A DNA stretch of 64,000 nt from the NCBI GenBank assembly GCA_028825445.1, contig JAPKAD010000001.1:186001-250000 (forward strand), written 5' to 3'. The number at the start of each line of letters is the position of its first letter. The first letter of the stretch is position 1. The DNA comes from Octadecabacter sp. (GTDB taxonomy: Bacteria > Pseudomonadota > Alphaproteobacteria > Rhodobacterales > Rhodobacteraceae). The translations under genes were made by a program, and so were the position numbers. Of this stretch, positions 18,932-28,752 are shown piece by piece. Under the pieces are notes generated by a model. It was not told the origin of the DNA and ran no database searches. It saw only the letters and a list, made by a program, of their open reading frames with translations.

Positions 18932-19873
18932 TTAAACAGGCGCATGAAGCCGCGTTTTGATCCGTGACGTGACTCGTTCGCGGTGAATCATATAAAGTCC
19001 TGCTCCCATAATAAGGACAATCCCTCCAAGTGCAATTGAATTGGGAAACTCCGCAAACACTAGTAAACCCAGCAGAGTGGCCACTGGAATTTCAAGATAT
19101 TGCATTGGAGCCAATGTTGATGACGGCGCGAGTGTGAGACCATAAGTCATCATCATGTGGCTAATTGTGGCAAAAAACCCAACACCGAATAGCCAGAGCC
19201 AATAGATGCCTTGTGGCCAAATTGGATCAAACATGGCAAATTCTGTCCCATTTGCCATCCAAATAATTGGTAGGCATATGAGTGATGCAATCGCTCCAGT
19301 ATGAAACTGCATCATCACCGGATGTAGCCACCCGCGCAGTTCACGCGTTACCAATACATAACCCGCAAAACAAACCGCAGTCCCAAGCGGATAAAGCGCA
19401 ACCGCACCAAACGTCGCAAATGAGGGCTGGATCACAAAAACGACCCCCAAGAACCCAACGCCAGCGGCTGCAATACGGCGTGGGCCGACGTCTTCGCTTA
19501 AGCCATATTTACCAACTAACATGACTATGAAAGGTTCGATAAACACAATCGCCAATGCATCAGCCAATGGCATGACCCGAATAGCAGAGATGAAAAAGAA
19601 CGTTGAAAGCACCAGCAAAATCGCTCGCAGAGCCAGGATACCAAACCGACCGTTCATCTTGAAGGACAGCCCCATTGCTAGACAGAATGGTAACATCAAC
19701 GCGACCTGCACTAAAAACCGTGTCGCAGTAATCTGCCCAACAGGGATGATGTCCGAAGCCAGTTTGGCAGTTACATCCAATAGTGGCGCTGTCATGCAGA
19801 ACCCCATCATCAGGGTGACACCGAGCATGATGCGGTCTGTTGTTGTATCGAGAGGCTTGGATTGTATTGTCAT
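18932..19873 (-). CDS. EamA/DMT-superfamily transporter
   Basis: An inner-membrane protein of about 313 residues with ten hydrophobic segments in two EamA repeats. The first repeat runs from VTLMMGFCMTAPLLDVTAKLA through the PLADALAIVFIEPFIVM segment. The second ends with TLAPMQYLEIPVATLLGLLVFAEFP and ALGGIVLIMGAGLYMIHRER. Such proteins export or import small metabolites; the substrate cannot be predicted. The track start at 19897 adds eight residues. I prefer the ATG before TIQSK, though neither has a good ribosome-binding site. Confidence 0.85.
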   Translation of the reverse strand: MTIQSKPLDTTTDRIMLGVTLMMGFCMTAPLLDVTAKLASDIIPVGQITATRFLVQVALMLPFCLAMGLSFKMNGRFGILALRAILLVLSTFFFISAIRVMPLADALAIVFIEPFIVMLVGKYGLSEDVGPRRIAAAGVGFLGVVFVIQPSFATFGAVALYPLGTAVCFAGYVLVTRELRGWLHPVMMQFHTGAIASLICLPIIWMANGTEFAMFDPIWPQGIYWLWLFGVGFFATISHMMMTYGLTLAPSSTLAPMQYLEIPVATLLGLLVFAEFPNSIALGGIVLIMGAGLYMIHRERVTSRIKTRLHAPV

Positions 19874-19959
19874 GATATTCACATAGCGGTGTGGCATCGT
19901 CGTGTCAGGTCAAAACTGAAACTGAAATCTAGACTGATCTGAAAGGTTAATAGGACGCA

Positions 19960-20947
19960 ATTAATAAGTGGTGGGTGTATAATTCTTTGTGCTGTGCCAA
20001 TCCGACTAAGATTGCCAGTTTCAATCGAATCACAGCGCTCAGCAAATTCATTCTGAAGGGCGCAATCATTTTGTATAGAATACCACAGCCTTTACAGGTG
20101 ACGGCGTTTGTCAGTGTCTCGCCGGTTAGTTAAACTTATCCGATCGTGCAATTAATTAGTATCATAAATGAAGTTCATGTCGCCATATTGTAGCTGCATA
20201 GAAAATCTTACGGTTCAATCGTTGGCAAAGCTATCTACCAAATTAAGCGCTTTGATTTGCTGATCTGTTATTCGTGAAGTGTTTGCAGAGCGCTTGGCAC
20301 TTTCAATATATTGACGCTGGTTGAATACCGTCAAATTGACTTCATGCTCTTTCAAAACGGGTATGTGCACAATCGGTTCATTACGGTTGGGAACTTCACC
20401 ACGGTGGCCGCTGTCTATCCGATCAAATAACAGTTCCAGCAATTAGGGGGCTAGGCAGCAATGCGGTTAGCGATGTTATGCGCACTGACTAACAGGGTCA
20501 TGCCGCTGATATAGGTTTTGCGCACACACAATCACCAGCCCTCATTGATGCTGGTGGTGTGTAACGTTTGGCCTTCGGAGGTGCATTAAATTCGTGACGT
20601 TGAACTTTATATGGCCAAGATGCGCCCCGATGCCACAAAAGATAATTGTGGCTAATTCGAGGCTATTATTAGACAATGTAATGCTGCGCGGAACTTTAAA
20701 TCTAGGGCTCTGAAGGAGAGTATTTGACAGTTTAGCAAAATGGGACGGCAAAGTTAAGCAGAGGTAATGCTTCCATAGTGATTTTCCCCATATGGCTGCC
20801 CATTGACAAGTATTGCGCATTAGTAATCTCAAGTTCGTTAGCTCGGACAGGTATGTGTGAATCAGCCAGTCGGGTTGTTGGGCTGACACATTGCGATCAA
20901 TTACAAGCGGCTGGGCCAGTGAACGAAGTAGGAAGAGAATGCGCCAT
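19960..20947 (-). pseudogene. Decayed TauD/TfdA-family (Fe(II)/2-oxoglutarate) dioxygenase gene
   Basis: The N-terminus at 20947 reads AHSLPTSFTGPAACN before a stop. After a frame change come QQPDWLIHTYLSELT and NNSLELATIIFCGIGAHLGH. From 20442 downward one frame continues for almost 500 bp: RRDSGHRGEVPN-like text, YIESAKRS and LNLVDSFAND, then after a TGA FSMQLQYGDMNFIYDTN, after a TAA LHDR, then DTDKRRHL, a TAA and RLWYSI. The order GDMxF-LHDR-KRRHL-RLW is the C-terminal signature of these dioxygenases as I remember them. Three in-frame stops in the C-terminal half plus upstream frameshifts make the gene dead. The full span, about 330 codons, is still present. Confidence 0.8.
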
Positions 20948-21571
20948 GAGTGTGACTGTTAGCCAGCACATTTTTTTTAATTATAAAATTTTTAAACCGA
21001 ATGGGTCAGAATGATAAAAAATACATAAATACCAAATAGCCTAGGTAAATTTCAAGTATGAGCAATGTCAACTTTAGCATGATCGATTTTGAGCATGAGT
21101 TTTAATGCTAACGGCTCACTAAATTAATATATCTATAGATATGACCACTTTGCGCAGATTAGCTCTGATATTATACAGTTTTAATCACCAAAATTATTAA
21201 ATAACGTTTAAAAAAAATTTCCAGTAAAATAGAATATGTACGTAACATATTGATTATGAAGTAAGATATTACTCTAATGTTTGTTAAGTGGGCATCTGAA
21301 GTTTTGGTGTAGGGGTTCGATGAGATGGAAAATCTTATCAAATTACGTTTGCCCCAAGATTGATTTTCTGGGGCCAGTAAGGCTATTTTGCCGTCTTAAA
21401 AGTTTTCTTTGTCAGTAATTTGACTATTTTATCGTTTCTCAGGCGTATTAAAATCGCAAAACTGTTATGTGAAAGTGGTATTTATTTTGTAACACTATAA
21501 TCGAGGCCAGCCTGCCAGAAAAACTTCTAAAAATATTTGTTAGTTGCTTCTTAAACTGGCGCCTCTAATTT
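20948..21571. other. Gene-free AT-rich gap (about 620 bp)
   Basis: No supported gene on either strand between the start of the dioxygenase relic and the end of sdaA. Several A/T homopolymers are present. Nothing further recognised. Confidence 0.4.
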
Positions 21572-22945
21572 TTAACAATTCGGTACATTGACGGCTAAGC
21601 CGCCAAGCGATGTTTCTTTGTATTTCACAGACATATCTGCCCCAGTTTGGCGCATGGTTTCAATAGCAGCGTCTAATGGCACAAGGTGCGTTCCGTCCCC
21701 GCGTAGGGCAAGAGATGCTGCACTGACAGCTTTGATCGCTCCAAGGCCATTGCGTTCAATGCAGGGCACCTGAACCAGGCCACGGACTGGATCACATGTC
21801 ATACCAAGATGATGTTCCAACGCAATTTCGGCGGCATTTTCGATTTGCTCGGGTGTCCCGCCCAAGACTGCACAAAGGCCTGCCGCAGCCATTGCAGCCG
21901 CACTGCCAACCTCGGCCTGACAGCCGGCTTCCGCACCGGAGATTGAGGCGTTAAATTTAACCAAGCCACCAATTGCTGCCGCGGTTAGTAAAAAGTCTGC
22001 TATCTTGTCTTTTGAAGCGCTGGGCACATGATCCAAATAATAGCGTATTGCCGCTGGAACGACGCCTGCTGCGCCATTGGTGGGTGCAGTGACAACCTGC
22101 CCCCCGGCGGCATTTTCTTCGTTCACGGCCATTGCATAGGCAGACATCCAGTCATTGATTGTGTGGGGTGCGGTTTGGTTAACGCCAGCTTCGGCCAGTA
22201 ATGCGTCATGGATGCCTTTGGCACGGCGTTTGACGAACAATCCACCAGGTAAAATACCGTCTGTCACCAGCCCTCGGTTAATGCAGTCGTTCATTACTTG
22301 CCACAGTCGATCCAGCCTCGTGTTCAGTTCTGTACCGGTAATCCGGCTTAACTCGTTTTGGCGCTTCATGTCTGCGATGCTTAGTCCGCTCTCTGCTGCC
22401 ATTTCAAGCATTCCAGATGCGCTTTTAAACGGAAACGTTACAGGTGCGCCATCGTCTTTGTCGGCCCCTGACGCCAGCTCATCGGCGGTCAAAACAAAAC
22501 CACCACCGATGGAATAATATGTTACCTGCGTGACCACATCGCCCTGCGCATCACATCCTTTTAAGATCATACCGTTGGGGTGGCCCTCTAGTGGAGGGCC
22601 ATAGTCAAATTTAAGGTGTTCTTTGGGTTTAAACGTTAAGCGCGGAAGACCATCAGGTTCAACCCAGCCATCATTGGTAATCCGCACTATTTCTATATCC
22701 GCTTTGTTGCGATCATAATCGTCTGCGCGAAACCCAGCGAGGCCAAGGACAGTGGCGCGGTCGGTTGAATGCCCGATGCCTGTAAATGCTAGTGATCCAT
22801 GCAGTGATGCTTTGAGGCTCACTACCTCAAACGGCTGTGCACGTAGGTGATCAAGGAACCGCGCAGCGGCTACCATAGGGCCAATAGTGTGTGATGATGA
22901 CGGGCCAATACCCACTTTGAACATATCGAAAACGGAGAGAAACAT
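21572..22945 (-). CDS. sdaA: L-serine ammonia-lyase (iron-sulfur, SdaA type)
   Basis: A 457-residue single-chain 4Fe-4S serine dehydratase, turning L-serine into pyruvate and ammonia. The N-terminal beta domain has [19 protein letters not shown]. The C-terminal alpha domain has [20 protein letters not shown] and the cluster-binding cysteines in [33 protein letters not shown]. The length is that of proteobacterial SdaA/SdaB. It is transcribed away from rpiA; the shared gap of about 180 bp must hold both promoters. Confidence 0.95.
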   Translation of the reverse strand: MFLSVFDMFKVGIGPSSSHTIGPMVAAARFLDHLRAQPFEVVSLKASLHGSLAFTGIGHSTDRATVLGLAGFRADDYDRNKADIEIVRITNDGWVEPDGLPRLTFKPKEHLKFDYGPPLEGHPNGMILKGCDAQGDVVTQVTYYSIGGGFVLTADELASGADKDDGAPVTFPFKSASGMLEMAAESGLSIADMKRQNELSRITGTELNTRLDRLWQVMNDCINRGLVTDGILPGGLFVKRRAKGIHDALLAEAGVNQTAPHTINDWMSAYAMAVNEENAAGGQVVTAPTNGAAGVVPAAIRYYLDHVPSASKDKIADFLLTAAAIGGLVKFNASISGAEAGCQAEVGSAAAMAAAGLCAVLGGTPEQIENAAEIALEHHLGMTCDPVRGLVQVPCIERNGLGAIKAVSAASLALRGDGTHLVPLDAAIETMRQTGADMSVKYKETSLGGLAVNVPNC

Positions 22946-23129
22946 GTGCGGTAAGCCTTATTTATTTAATTAACAATCTACAAATATCATCGCGATTGTC
23001 CCATTTGAAAACGACGCATCGATAGGCGTTTGCGGGGGCCATCAGCAAATTTTATTGTAGGGGTCGCACCATGGGAACGGTCGTTCTATAAGGCTGGCAT
23101 CGTTAATTCATATTGTAGGAGCTATGCCT

Positions 23130-23918
23130 ATGTCGTTCGAACTGTCCCCCATCGAAAAAGCCAAATTCGTTGCCGCCAAGCAAGCGACACAATATGTAAA
23201 AGATGGAATGAAAGTAGGCCTTGGAACAGGATCCACTGCGGCTTGGCTAGTCAAATGTCTGGGTGAGCTGGTTGAAAAAGAAGGCCTTAAAATTAAAGGT
23301 ATACCAACCTCTACCCGGACTGCTGAGCTAGCACGCAATGTTGGGATCGAGGTTATTTCATTGGATGAGGCAAAGTGGTTAGATCTAACAATAGATGGCA
23401 CCGATGAATACGACGATAATTTTAATTTAATCAAAGGTGGCGGTGGAGCATTGCTGCAAGAAAAAATTGTGGCCACTGCAAGTGATCAGATGATAGTAAT
23501 CGCAGATGCTTCTAAACATGTGAAAACGTTGGGACAGTTCCCACTTCCGATTGAAGTTATTCCATTTGGATGGCAAACAACAAAATCTTTGGTCGAAGAA
23601 TCGCTGATTGGAATGGACTTACTAGGGCGTCAAGTGGCCCTGCGCATGAAGGGTGAGGTTCCTTTTTACACTGATGAGGGTAATCACATCCTTGATTTGC
23701 ACCTGAAAAGAATTGGTAATGTGCGGAATTTTTCAATAATTATTAACCAGATACCTGGTATTGTAGAAAATGGGCTGTTTATTGATGTCTGTGATAAGGT
23801 AATAATAGGATATGGTGATGGTAACGTTGAAGTGCTCGACATCAACGAAGGCTTGATTGAAAAAAATCGCATTGATTTCGTGGAGACTACAAATCTTTTT
23901 GCAGATCTTAACGACTGA
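23130..23918 (+). CDS. rpiA: Ribose-5-phosphate isomerase A
   Basis: A 262-residue enzyme interconverting ribose-5-phosphate and ribulose-5-phosphate. Motifs are GLGTGSTAAWLV (phosphate loop), IDGTDEYDDNFNLIKGGGGALLQEKIVA (catalytic Asp and Lys region) and ASKHVKTLGQFPLPIEV. The ORF track starts at 23124. I prefer the second ATG (SFELSPIEK) because GTAGGAG lies only 2 nt before the first ATG but 8 nt before the second. The gene is noticeably more AT-rich at third positions than its neighbours. Confidence 0.94.
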   Translation: MSFELSPIEKAKFVAAKQATQYVKDGMKVGLGTGSTAAWLVKCLGELVEKEGLKIKGIPTSTRTAELARNVGIEVISLDEAKWLDLTIDGTDEYDDNFNLIKGGGGALLQEKIVATASDQMIVIADASKHVKTLGQFPLPIEVIPFGWQTTKSLVEESLIGMDLLGRQVALRMKGEVPFYTDEGNHILDLHLKRIGNVRNFSIIINQIPGIVENGLFIDVCDKVIIGYGDGNVEVLDINEGLIEKNRIDFVETTNLFADLND

Positions 23919-24144
23919 GAAGTTGTGTGGCTTTTAGTAAGCTTGAATATGTTTAAAATAGAGCATTGGGACGGTTTAGTAAAAATATTTTTTTGGCAGG
24001 CTTCTTAAAGATTTAAAGTGATCTTGCTTCTAGATTCCGCGAGACTGGTCATTAGGTTGGAGCTGTGTTTTATCAGAAGTCGAGATTATTGCCGATTTAA
24101 TCACAATCGGATCCTGTCCAAACCTAAGCCGAAAGGCCAGTAAT

Positions 24145-25503
24145 ATGTCTAATTTTGACTATGATCTTTTTGTAATTGGAGGTGGGTCTGGTGGCGTACG
24201 TGCAGCGCGGGTAGCGGCGGCAACGGGCGCGAATGTGGGATTGGCCGAAGAGTTTCGCATGGGTGGCACCTGCGTGATACGTGGTTGCGTTCCCAAAAAG
24301 CTGATGGTTTTTGCATCCGAATACCAAGAAATGTTTGCGGATGCGCGTGCCTATGGCTGGGATGTGCAAGATGGCACATTTAATTGGCCATCGTTTCGCA
24401 CCAACCTAGCCAGTGAATTAGACCGTCTCGAAGCTGTTTATCGAAAATTGCTAGTGGGGTCGGGTGTGGCTATACATGACTCACGCACAACTGTGACTGG
24501 CACCCACGAGGTGGCGCTGTCTGACGGTACAAAATTTAGTGTTAAGCATATTTTGGTTGCAACAGGTGGGCGCCCAGTTTTGCCTGATATTAAAAATTCT
24601 GAACTTGGCATTACCAGCAACAATATCTTTTTATTACCAGAATTACCTAAGAAAATTTTAATTGTAGGCGGTGGCTATATTGCTAGCGAATTTGCCTGCA
24701 TTCTTAATGGCCTTAGCGTTGAGGTGACGCAGTTCTATCGTGGTGAGCAAATCTTGCGTGGCTTTGATGACGAAGCGCGTGGGTTAGTTTCAGAAATGAT
24801 GATTGAAAAAGGCGTTAATCTGCAGCTTGGTATGAATGTGCTGGAAATGGAAAAGTATGATGATGGCATTTGTGTAAAATGCACAAATGGTTCTGAAAAG
24901 ATTTATGACCAAGTAATGTTCGCCACGGGGCGTACGCCCAATACTGATGGGCTTGGACTTGAGGCTGTTGGCGTTGAAGTTGGTCTTAGTAAAGAAGTTA
25001 TGGTTGATGATTACAGCCAAACCAAAGTGCCTAGCATTTATGCGATTGGGGATGTGACAAACCGTGTACAGTTAACGCCAGTTGCAATACGCGAAGGCAT
25101 GGCTTTTGTGGAAACTGTTTTTAAAGGGAATCCAACGAAGATTGATCATGCTCTGATCCCGTCTGCTATTTTCACCCAACCTGAAATGGGAACAGTTGGT
25201 TTGAGCGAGGAAGATGCCCGCCAACAAGAAGCTATTGAAGTTTACGCTACATCTTTTCGCCCGTTGCAAACTGCTTTCGCAAACCGCCCCGATCGGGTGT
25301 TGATGAAGCTGGTTGTGTCAAAAACTACGCGAAAGGTGTTAGGCTGTCATATTGTTAGTCCAAATGCGGGTGAGATGATCCAGCTTGCTGGGATTGCGAT
25401 CAAAATGGGTGCCACAAAAGAGCAATTTGATGCGACCTGTGCTGTTCATCCAACAATTTCTGAAGAATTGGTTACAATGCGTGATCCAGTCAGGACTGCA
25501 TAA
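24145..25503 (+). CDS. gor: Glutathione-disulfide reductase
   Basis: A 452-residue FAD flavoprotein of the pyridine-nucleotide disulfide oxidoreductase family. FAD loop is VIGGGSGGVRAARVAA; the redox disulfide is GGTCVIRGCVPKK; the nucleotide-binding Rossmann loop is IVGGGYIASEFACILNGL. The C-terminal catalytic His-Glu is in CAVHPTISEELVTM. It keeps glutathione reduced using NAD(P)H in the cytoplasm. Intact and of normal length. Confidence 0.95.
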   Translation: MSNFDYDLFVIGGGSGGVRAARVAAATGANVGLAEEFRMGGTCVIRGCVPKKLMVFASEYQEMFADARAYGWDVQDGTFNWPSFRTNLASELDRLEAVYRKLLVGSGVAIHDSRTTVTGTHEVALSDGTKFSVKHILVATGGRPVLPDIKNSELGITSNNIFLLPELPKKILIVGGGYIASEFACILNGLSVEVTQFYRGEQILRGFDDEARGLVSEMMIEKGVNLQLGMNVLEMEKYDDGICVKCTNGSEKIYDQVMFATGRTPNTDGLGLEAVGVEVGLSKEVMVDDYSQTKVPSIYAIGDVTNRVQLTPVAIREGMAFVETVFKGNPTKIDHALIPSAIFTQPEMGTVGLSEEDARQQEAIEVYATSFRPLQTAFANRPDRVLMKLVVSKTTRKVLGCHIVSPNAGEMIQLAGIAIKMGATKEQFDATCAVHPTISEELVTMRDPVRTA

Positions 25504-25635
25504 ATGTAGCGCTTGTATATTGAGCTCAAAGGCACACTTATAATAAGTGAATATGAGTAAGATACGTTCCAGCCCCGCAAGGGGATCTATTACTAAAACC
25601 GCCAGTTGTTGGCGAGAAAAAGGAAGACAAGCTTA

Positions 25636-26877
25636 ATGGCTGGAAATAATGGCGGCCCCTGGGGGGGCGGAGGTGATGGTAGCGACGACGAAGAACGCAC
25701 GCGCCCAAATGGTAATCGTGATAGCAATGATGGACGCCGTCCAAACAGTGGACCACAAATTTCCGAATTTGATGAAATTATTAATAAAACTAAAGACCAG
25801 TTGCGCGTTCTGATGGGTGGTGGAAACGGTGGCAATCGCACTGGCGGCAGTGGTAGCGGGTCAGGTGGTCCACAGATAACTCGCGGTATGGTTGGACTCG
25901 GCCTTCTTGCTGGAGTTGCTTTGTGGCTGTTTACAAGTGTTTACACAGTGCGGCCTGAGCAACGGTCGGTCGAGCTTTTTTTAGGTGAATTTTCGACTAT
26001 AGGCGAATCTGGACTGAACTTTGCGCCTTGGCCAATAATCACATACGAAATAGTCAATGTTTCTCAGGAACGCGTCATTGAGATTGGTGAAGAAGAAGTG
26101 CCAGCACAATTAGGTAGTAGTCGAGCCGTCCAATCCCAGCTTGAGGCTGATATTGGTCTGATGTTGACGGGTGACGAAAACATAGTCGACATCGATTTTC
26201 AGGTAGTCTGGAACATCACCGAGCCGGACAAGTTCCTGTTTAATCTTGCTGATCCAGAAACCACGATTACTGCCGTAGCTGAATCAGCTATGCGCGAAAT
26301 TATCGCAACGTCTGAACTGGCCAGCCTTAACCGTGAGCGTGCTGTCATCCGTGAACGGCTGCAGGAACTGACCCAAAGTACGCTTAACAGCTATGTCAGC
26401 GGTGTGAATATTGTGCGAATTAACCTCGACGAGGCAGACCCACCCGCAACACAGGTTCAGGTTATAGATATTGATGGCAACCAGCGCCTTACATCCCCAT
26501 TGGATGCTTTCCGTGACGTGCAGGACGCCGAGCAAGAACGAATTCAGTTGCAAAACCAAGCTGATGCCTACGCGAACCGTGCAACTGCTGGTGCGCGTGG
26601 TAATGCTGCACAGATAGTGGAGGCTGCAGAAGGTTATCGTGCTCGAGTTGTAAACGAAGCTGAAGGTGAGGCGAGCCGTTTCTTGGCTGTTCTGAATGAA
26701 TACGACAAAGCGCCAGAAGTTACGCGCCAGCGTTTATATTTAGAAACAATAGAAAATGTGTTTAGCACTTCTGACATTATTTTGCTTGATGATACTGGTG
26801 GTTCAGGCGGGGCCGGCGTTGTGCCATACTTACCACTCGATCAGGTCCGTCGTCCAACTACACAGGGGAACAACTAA
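25636..26877 (+). CDS. hflK: FtsH protease modulator HflK
   Basis: A 413-residue bitopic inner-membrane SPFH/prohibitin-domain protein that with HflC caps FtsH. A Gly/Asn-rich cytoplasmic N-terminus (MAGNNGGPWGGGGDG) precedes one membrane helix (GMVGLGLLAGVALWLFTSV). The periplasmic SPFH domain follows (TVRPEQRSVELFLGEF), then a coiled-coil Ala/Glu-rich stretch. The track ORF starts ten codons upstream; ATG 25636 has AGGAAG upstream and matches the family N-terminus. The hflC start abuts its stop. Confidence 0.95.
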   Translation: MAGNNGGPWGGGGDGSDDEERTRPNGNRDSNDGRRPNSGPQISEFDEIINKTKDQLRVLMGGGNGGNRTGGSGSGSGGPQITRGMVGLGLLAGVALWLFTSVYTVRPEQRSVELFLGEFSTIGESGLNFAPWPIITYEIVNVSQERVIEIGEEEVPAQLGSSRAVQSQLEADIGLMLTGDENIVDIDFQVVWNITEPDKFLFNLADPETTITAVAESAMREIIATSELASLNRERAVIRERLQELTQSTLNSYVSGVNIVRINLDEADPPATQVQVIDIDGNQRLTSPLDAFRDVQDAEQERIQLQNQADAYANRATAGARGNAAQIVEAAEGYRARVVNEAEGEASRFLAVLNEYDKAPEVTRQRLYLETIENVFSTSDIILLDDTGGSGGAGVVPYLPLDQVRRPTTQGNN

Positions 26878-27768
26878 ATGAATAAGTCAGTTTTAGTTCT
26901 GCCTGTCATCGTGGTTGCGATTGCGGCTATTATGAGCTCTATTTTCATAGTGGACGAACGTGAAAAGGCGCTGATTTTGCGCTTTGGTAGGGTTGTTCAA
27001 GTTCAGGAAGATCCGGGAATAGGGTTTCGTGTGCCTTTCGTTGACCAGGTAGTTACCTATGACGACAGGATCATTTCTATTGATATGGAAGCGCAAGAGG
27101 TAATTCCAAATGATGACCGTCGTTTGATTATTGACGCTTTCGCGCGCTACCGGATTTCGGATGTTGTGCAGTTCCGTCAAGCTACCGGTGCGGGTGGTGA
27201 ACAAGCCAAAGCAGTTGCCGATCGTCGTCTTGAAGATATCTTGCGCGCACAAACCCGTGAAGTTTTAGGTTCGGTTAGTTCAGGTGATATCTTATCCACG
27301 GACCGAACTGCATTGATGCTGCGTATTCGAAATGGCGCAAGGTCTGAAGCCAGTTCGTTGGGTATGACGCTTATTGACGTGCGATTGAAGCGCACCGATT
27401 TACCGACTGAAAACTTAGCTGAAACATTCCGTCGAATGGTTTCAGAGCGTGAACGTGAGGCCGAAGACGAACGCGCTCGTGGTCGTGAAGCTGCGCAGCG
27501 TATTCGTGCGCTGGCGGATCGTACAGTGATCGAACTGGTGTCAGACGCAGAACGCTTGGCGCGGATCGCTGAGGGCGAAGCGGATGCTGAACGCAACGGT
27601 ATTTTTGCCAGCGCTTATGGACAAAATGCTGAATTCTTTCAGTTTTACCGTTCTCTTGAGGCCTACAGCAAAGCCATTGGTAATGGAAATGCACGTCTAG
27701 TTCTCAGCCCTGATCATGAGTTTTTTGATTATATGCGCAATGAAAACGGTACATCTGCTGATCAGTAA
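26878..27768 (+). CDS. hflC: FtsH protease modulator HflC
   Basis: A 296-residue partner of HflK. It has an N-terminal membrane anchor (VLVLPVIVVAIAAIMSSIFIV), an SPFH domain starting VDEREKALILRFGRVV, and a long charged coiled coil (REREAEDERARGREAAQRI). FFQFYRSLEAYSKAI near the C-terminus is characteristic of HflC. Its ATG directly follows the hflK TAA, so translation is coupled. Confidence 0.95.
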   Translation: MNKSVLVLPVIVVAIAAIMSSIFIVDEREKALILRFGRVVQVQEDPGIGFRVPFVDQVVTYDDRIISIDMEAQEVIPNDDRRLIIDAFARYRISDVVQFRQATGAGGEQAKAVADRRLEDILRAQTREVLGSVSSGDILSTDRTALMLRIRNGARSEASSLGMTLIDVRLKRTDLPTENLAETFRRMVSEREREAEDERARGREAAQRIRALADRTVIELVSDAERLARIAEGEADAERNGIFASAYGQNAEFFQFYRSLEAYSKAIGNGNARLVLSPDHEFFDYMRNENGTSADQ

Positions 27769-27789
27769 ATGATGCCGGTGGAGCTATAA

Positions 27790-27990
27790 ATGGGAATTGC
27801 AATTCTTGCTCTAGGGCTAGTTTTGATCGTAGAGGGGCTGGTGTACGCATTAGCCCCTTCGCTTGTTGAGGAATTTCTTGCGGCCCTGCGGGAATTACCG
27901 CTTGAAATACGACGCTTGGTCGGGCTGGTCGCACTAGCGATTGGAATGGCACTGGTTTGGGCAGCAGCAAACCTTGGAGCGTTGGGCTAA
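27790..27990 (+). CDS. DUF2065 family small membrane protein (YjeT-like)
   Basis: A 66-residue protein with two hydrophobic helices: GIAILALGLVLIVEGLVYALAP and RRLVGLVALAIGMALVWAAANLGALG. It ends the hflKC cluster 21 bp downstream, as YjeT/DUF2065 proteins often do. A GGTGGAG ribosome-binding site lies just before the start. The function is unknown; an accessory role at FtsH/HflKC is inferred from position. Confidence 0.82.
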   Translation: MGIAILALGLVLIVEGLVYALAPSLVEEFLAALRELPLEIRRLVGLVALAIGMALVWAAANLGALG

Positions 27991-28752
27991 ACTGCTAGAT
28001 TTGATGTAGCAACTACTTCTCTGAAATTACGCTAAAGAGCTCAAATTAATATAGCACTTATTATAAATTTGAACTATGAGTTTATGGTTTTCTACTTCAT
28101 GTTTTTTGAGTTCCAGTGCAGTTAATTCTGGACCTGTAGTAAATGTTTTTGTGACTGTGTTGAGCTGTTGCAACAGGTAGGTTTCTGTATATTTAAAAAA
28201 TATAAACCGCGCATTGTGTTTGTGCATTTTGACAACGTAAAAAATCGGTTAACCTCCGGATAACTTTCGGTTGTAACGACTTGATCCACGCTCAAGTTGA
28301 TCTGGTCAGCACTTTTCAACAATAGATTAGATCATGGTAAACACTTGATATATGTCTGTGAGGATGGCGAGTAACGGATTCTTTGAACATTTTAACATAA
28401 GTTTGTCATGCTGGCGAAATTGGCCTCAATCATTACCCTTGTTCTGTAAATACCATCATTCGCAATTGCATTTGATTGGTCAGTCAACTGTCTGAAACAA
28501 ACGCTGTTGCTGCACAGGTGATGAGGATGTTTGTGATAATGGTTTATCTATTTTGTGTTGATCTTAAAAACTAATGTTTTGTTGGAGTAATAGTAAAGAA
28601 TTGTCTATCATACGATCTTATTGAGTTATTTATATTTTAGGATTGTTCACGCGTGAGTGACGTCTCCGTGTTTAGCGTTGCGCTAGCGTACGCTAAGCCT
28701 ACATTATGGACTACTAGCTAATTTATTTTAAGTCCCAAAAAGGAAAAATCCC
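27991..28752. other. 762-bp gap between DUF2065 and degP
   Basis: In this cluster degP usually follows closely, but here the gap is long and AT-rich with no supported gene. A nested palindrome (TTAGCGT...CGCTAGCG...ACGCTAA) lies at 28672-28696, about 55 bp before the degP start, and could be an operator or a leader hairpin. Minus-strand ORFs in the gap have no family-like text. Confidence 0.45.
28672..28696. repeat. Nested inverted repeat upstream of degP
   Basis: TTAGCGT and ACGCTAA form a 7-bp outer stem enclosing the palindrome CGCTAGCG. It is far more GC-rich than its surroundings and sits in the expected promoter/leader region of degP. Confidence 0.4.
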
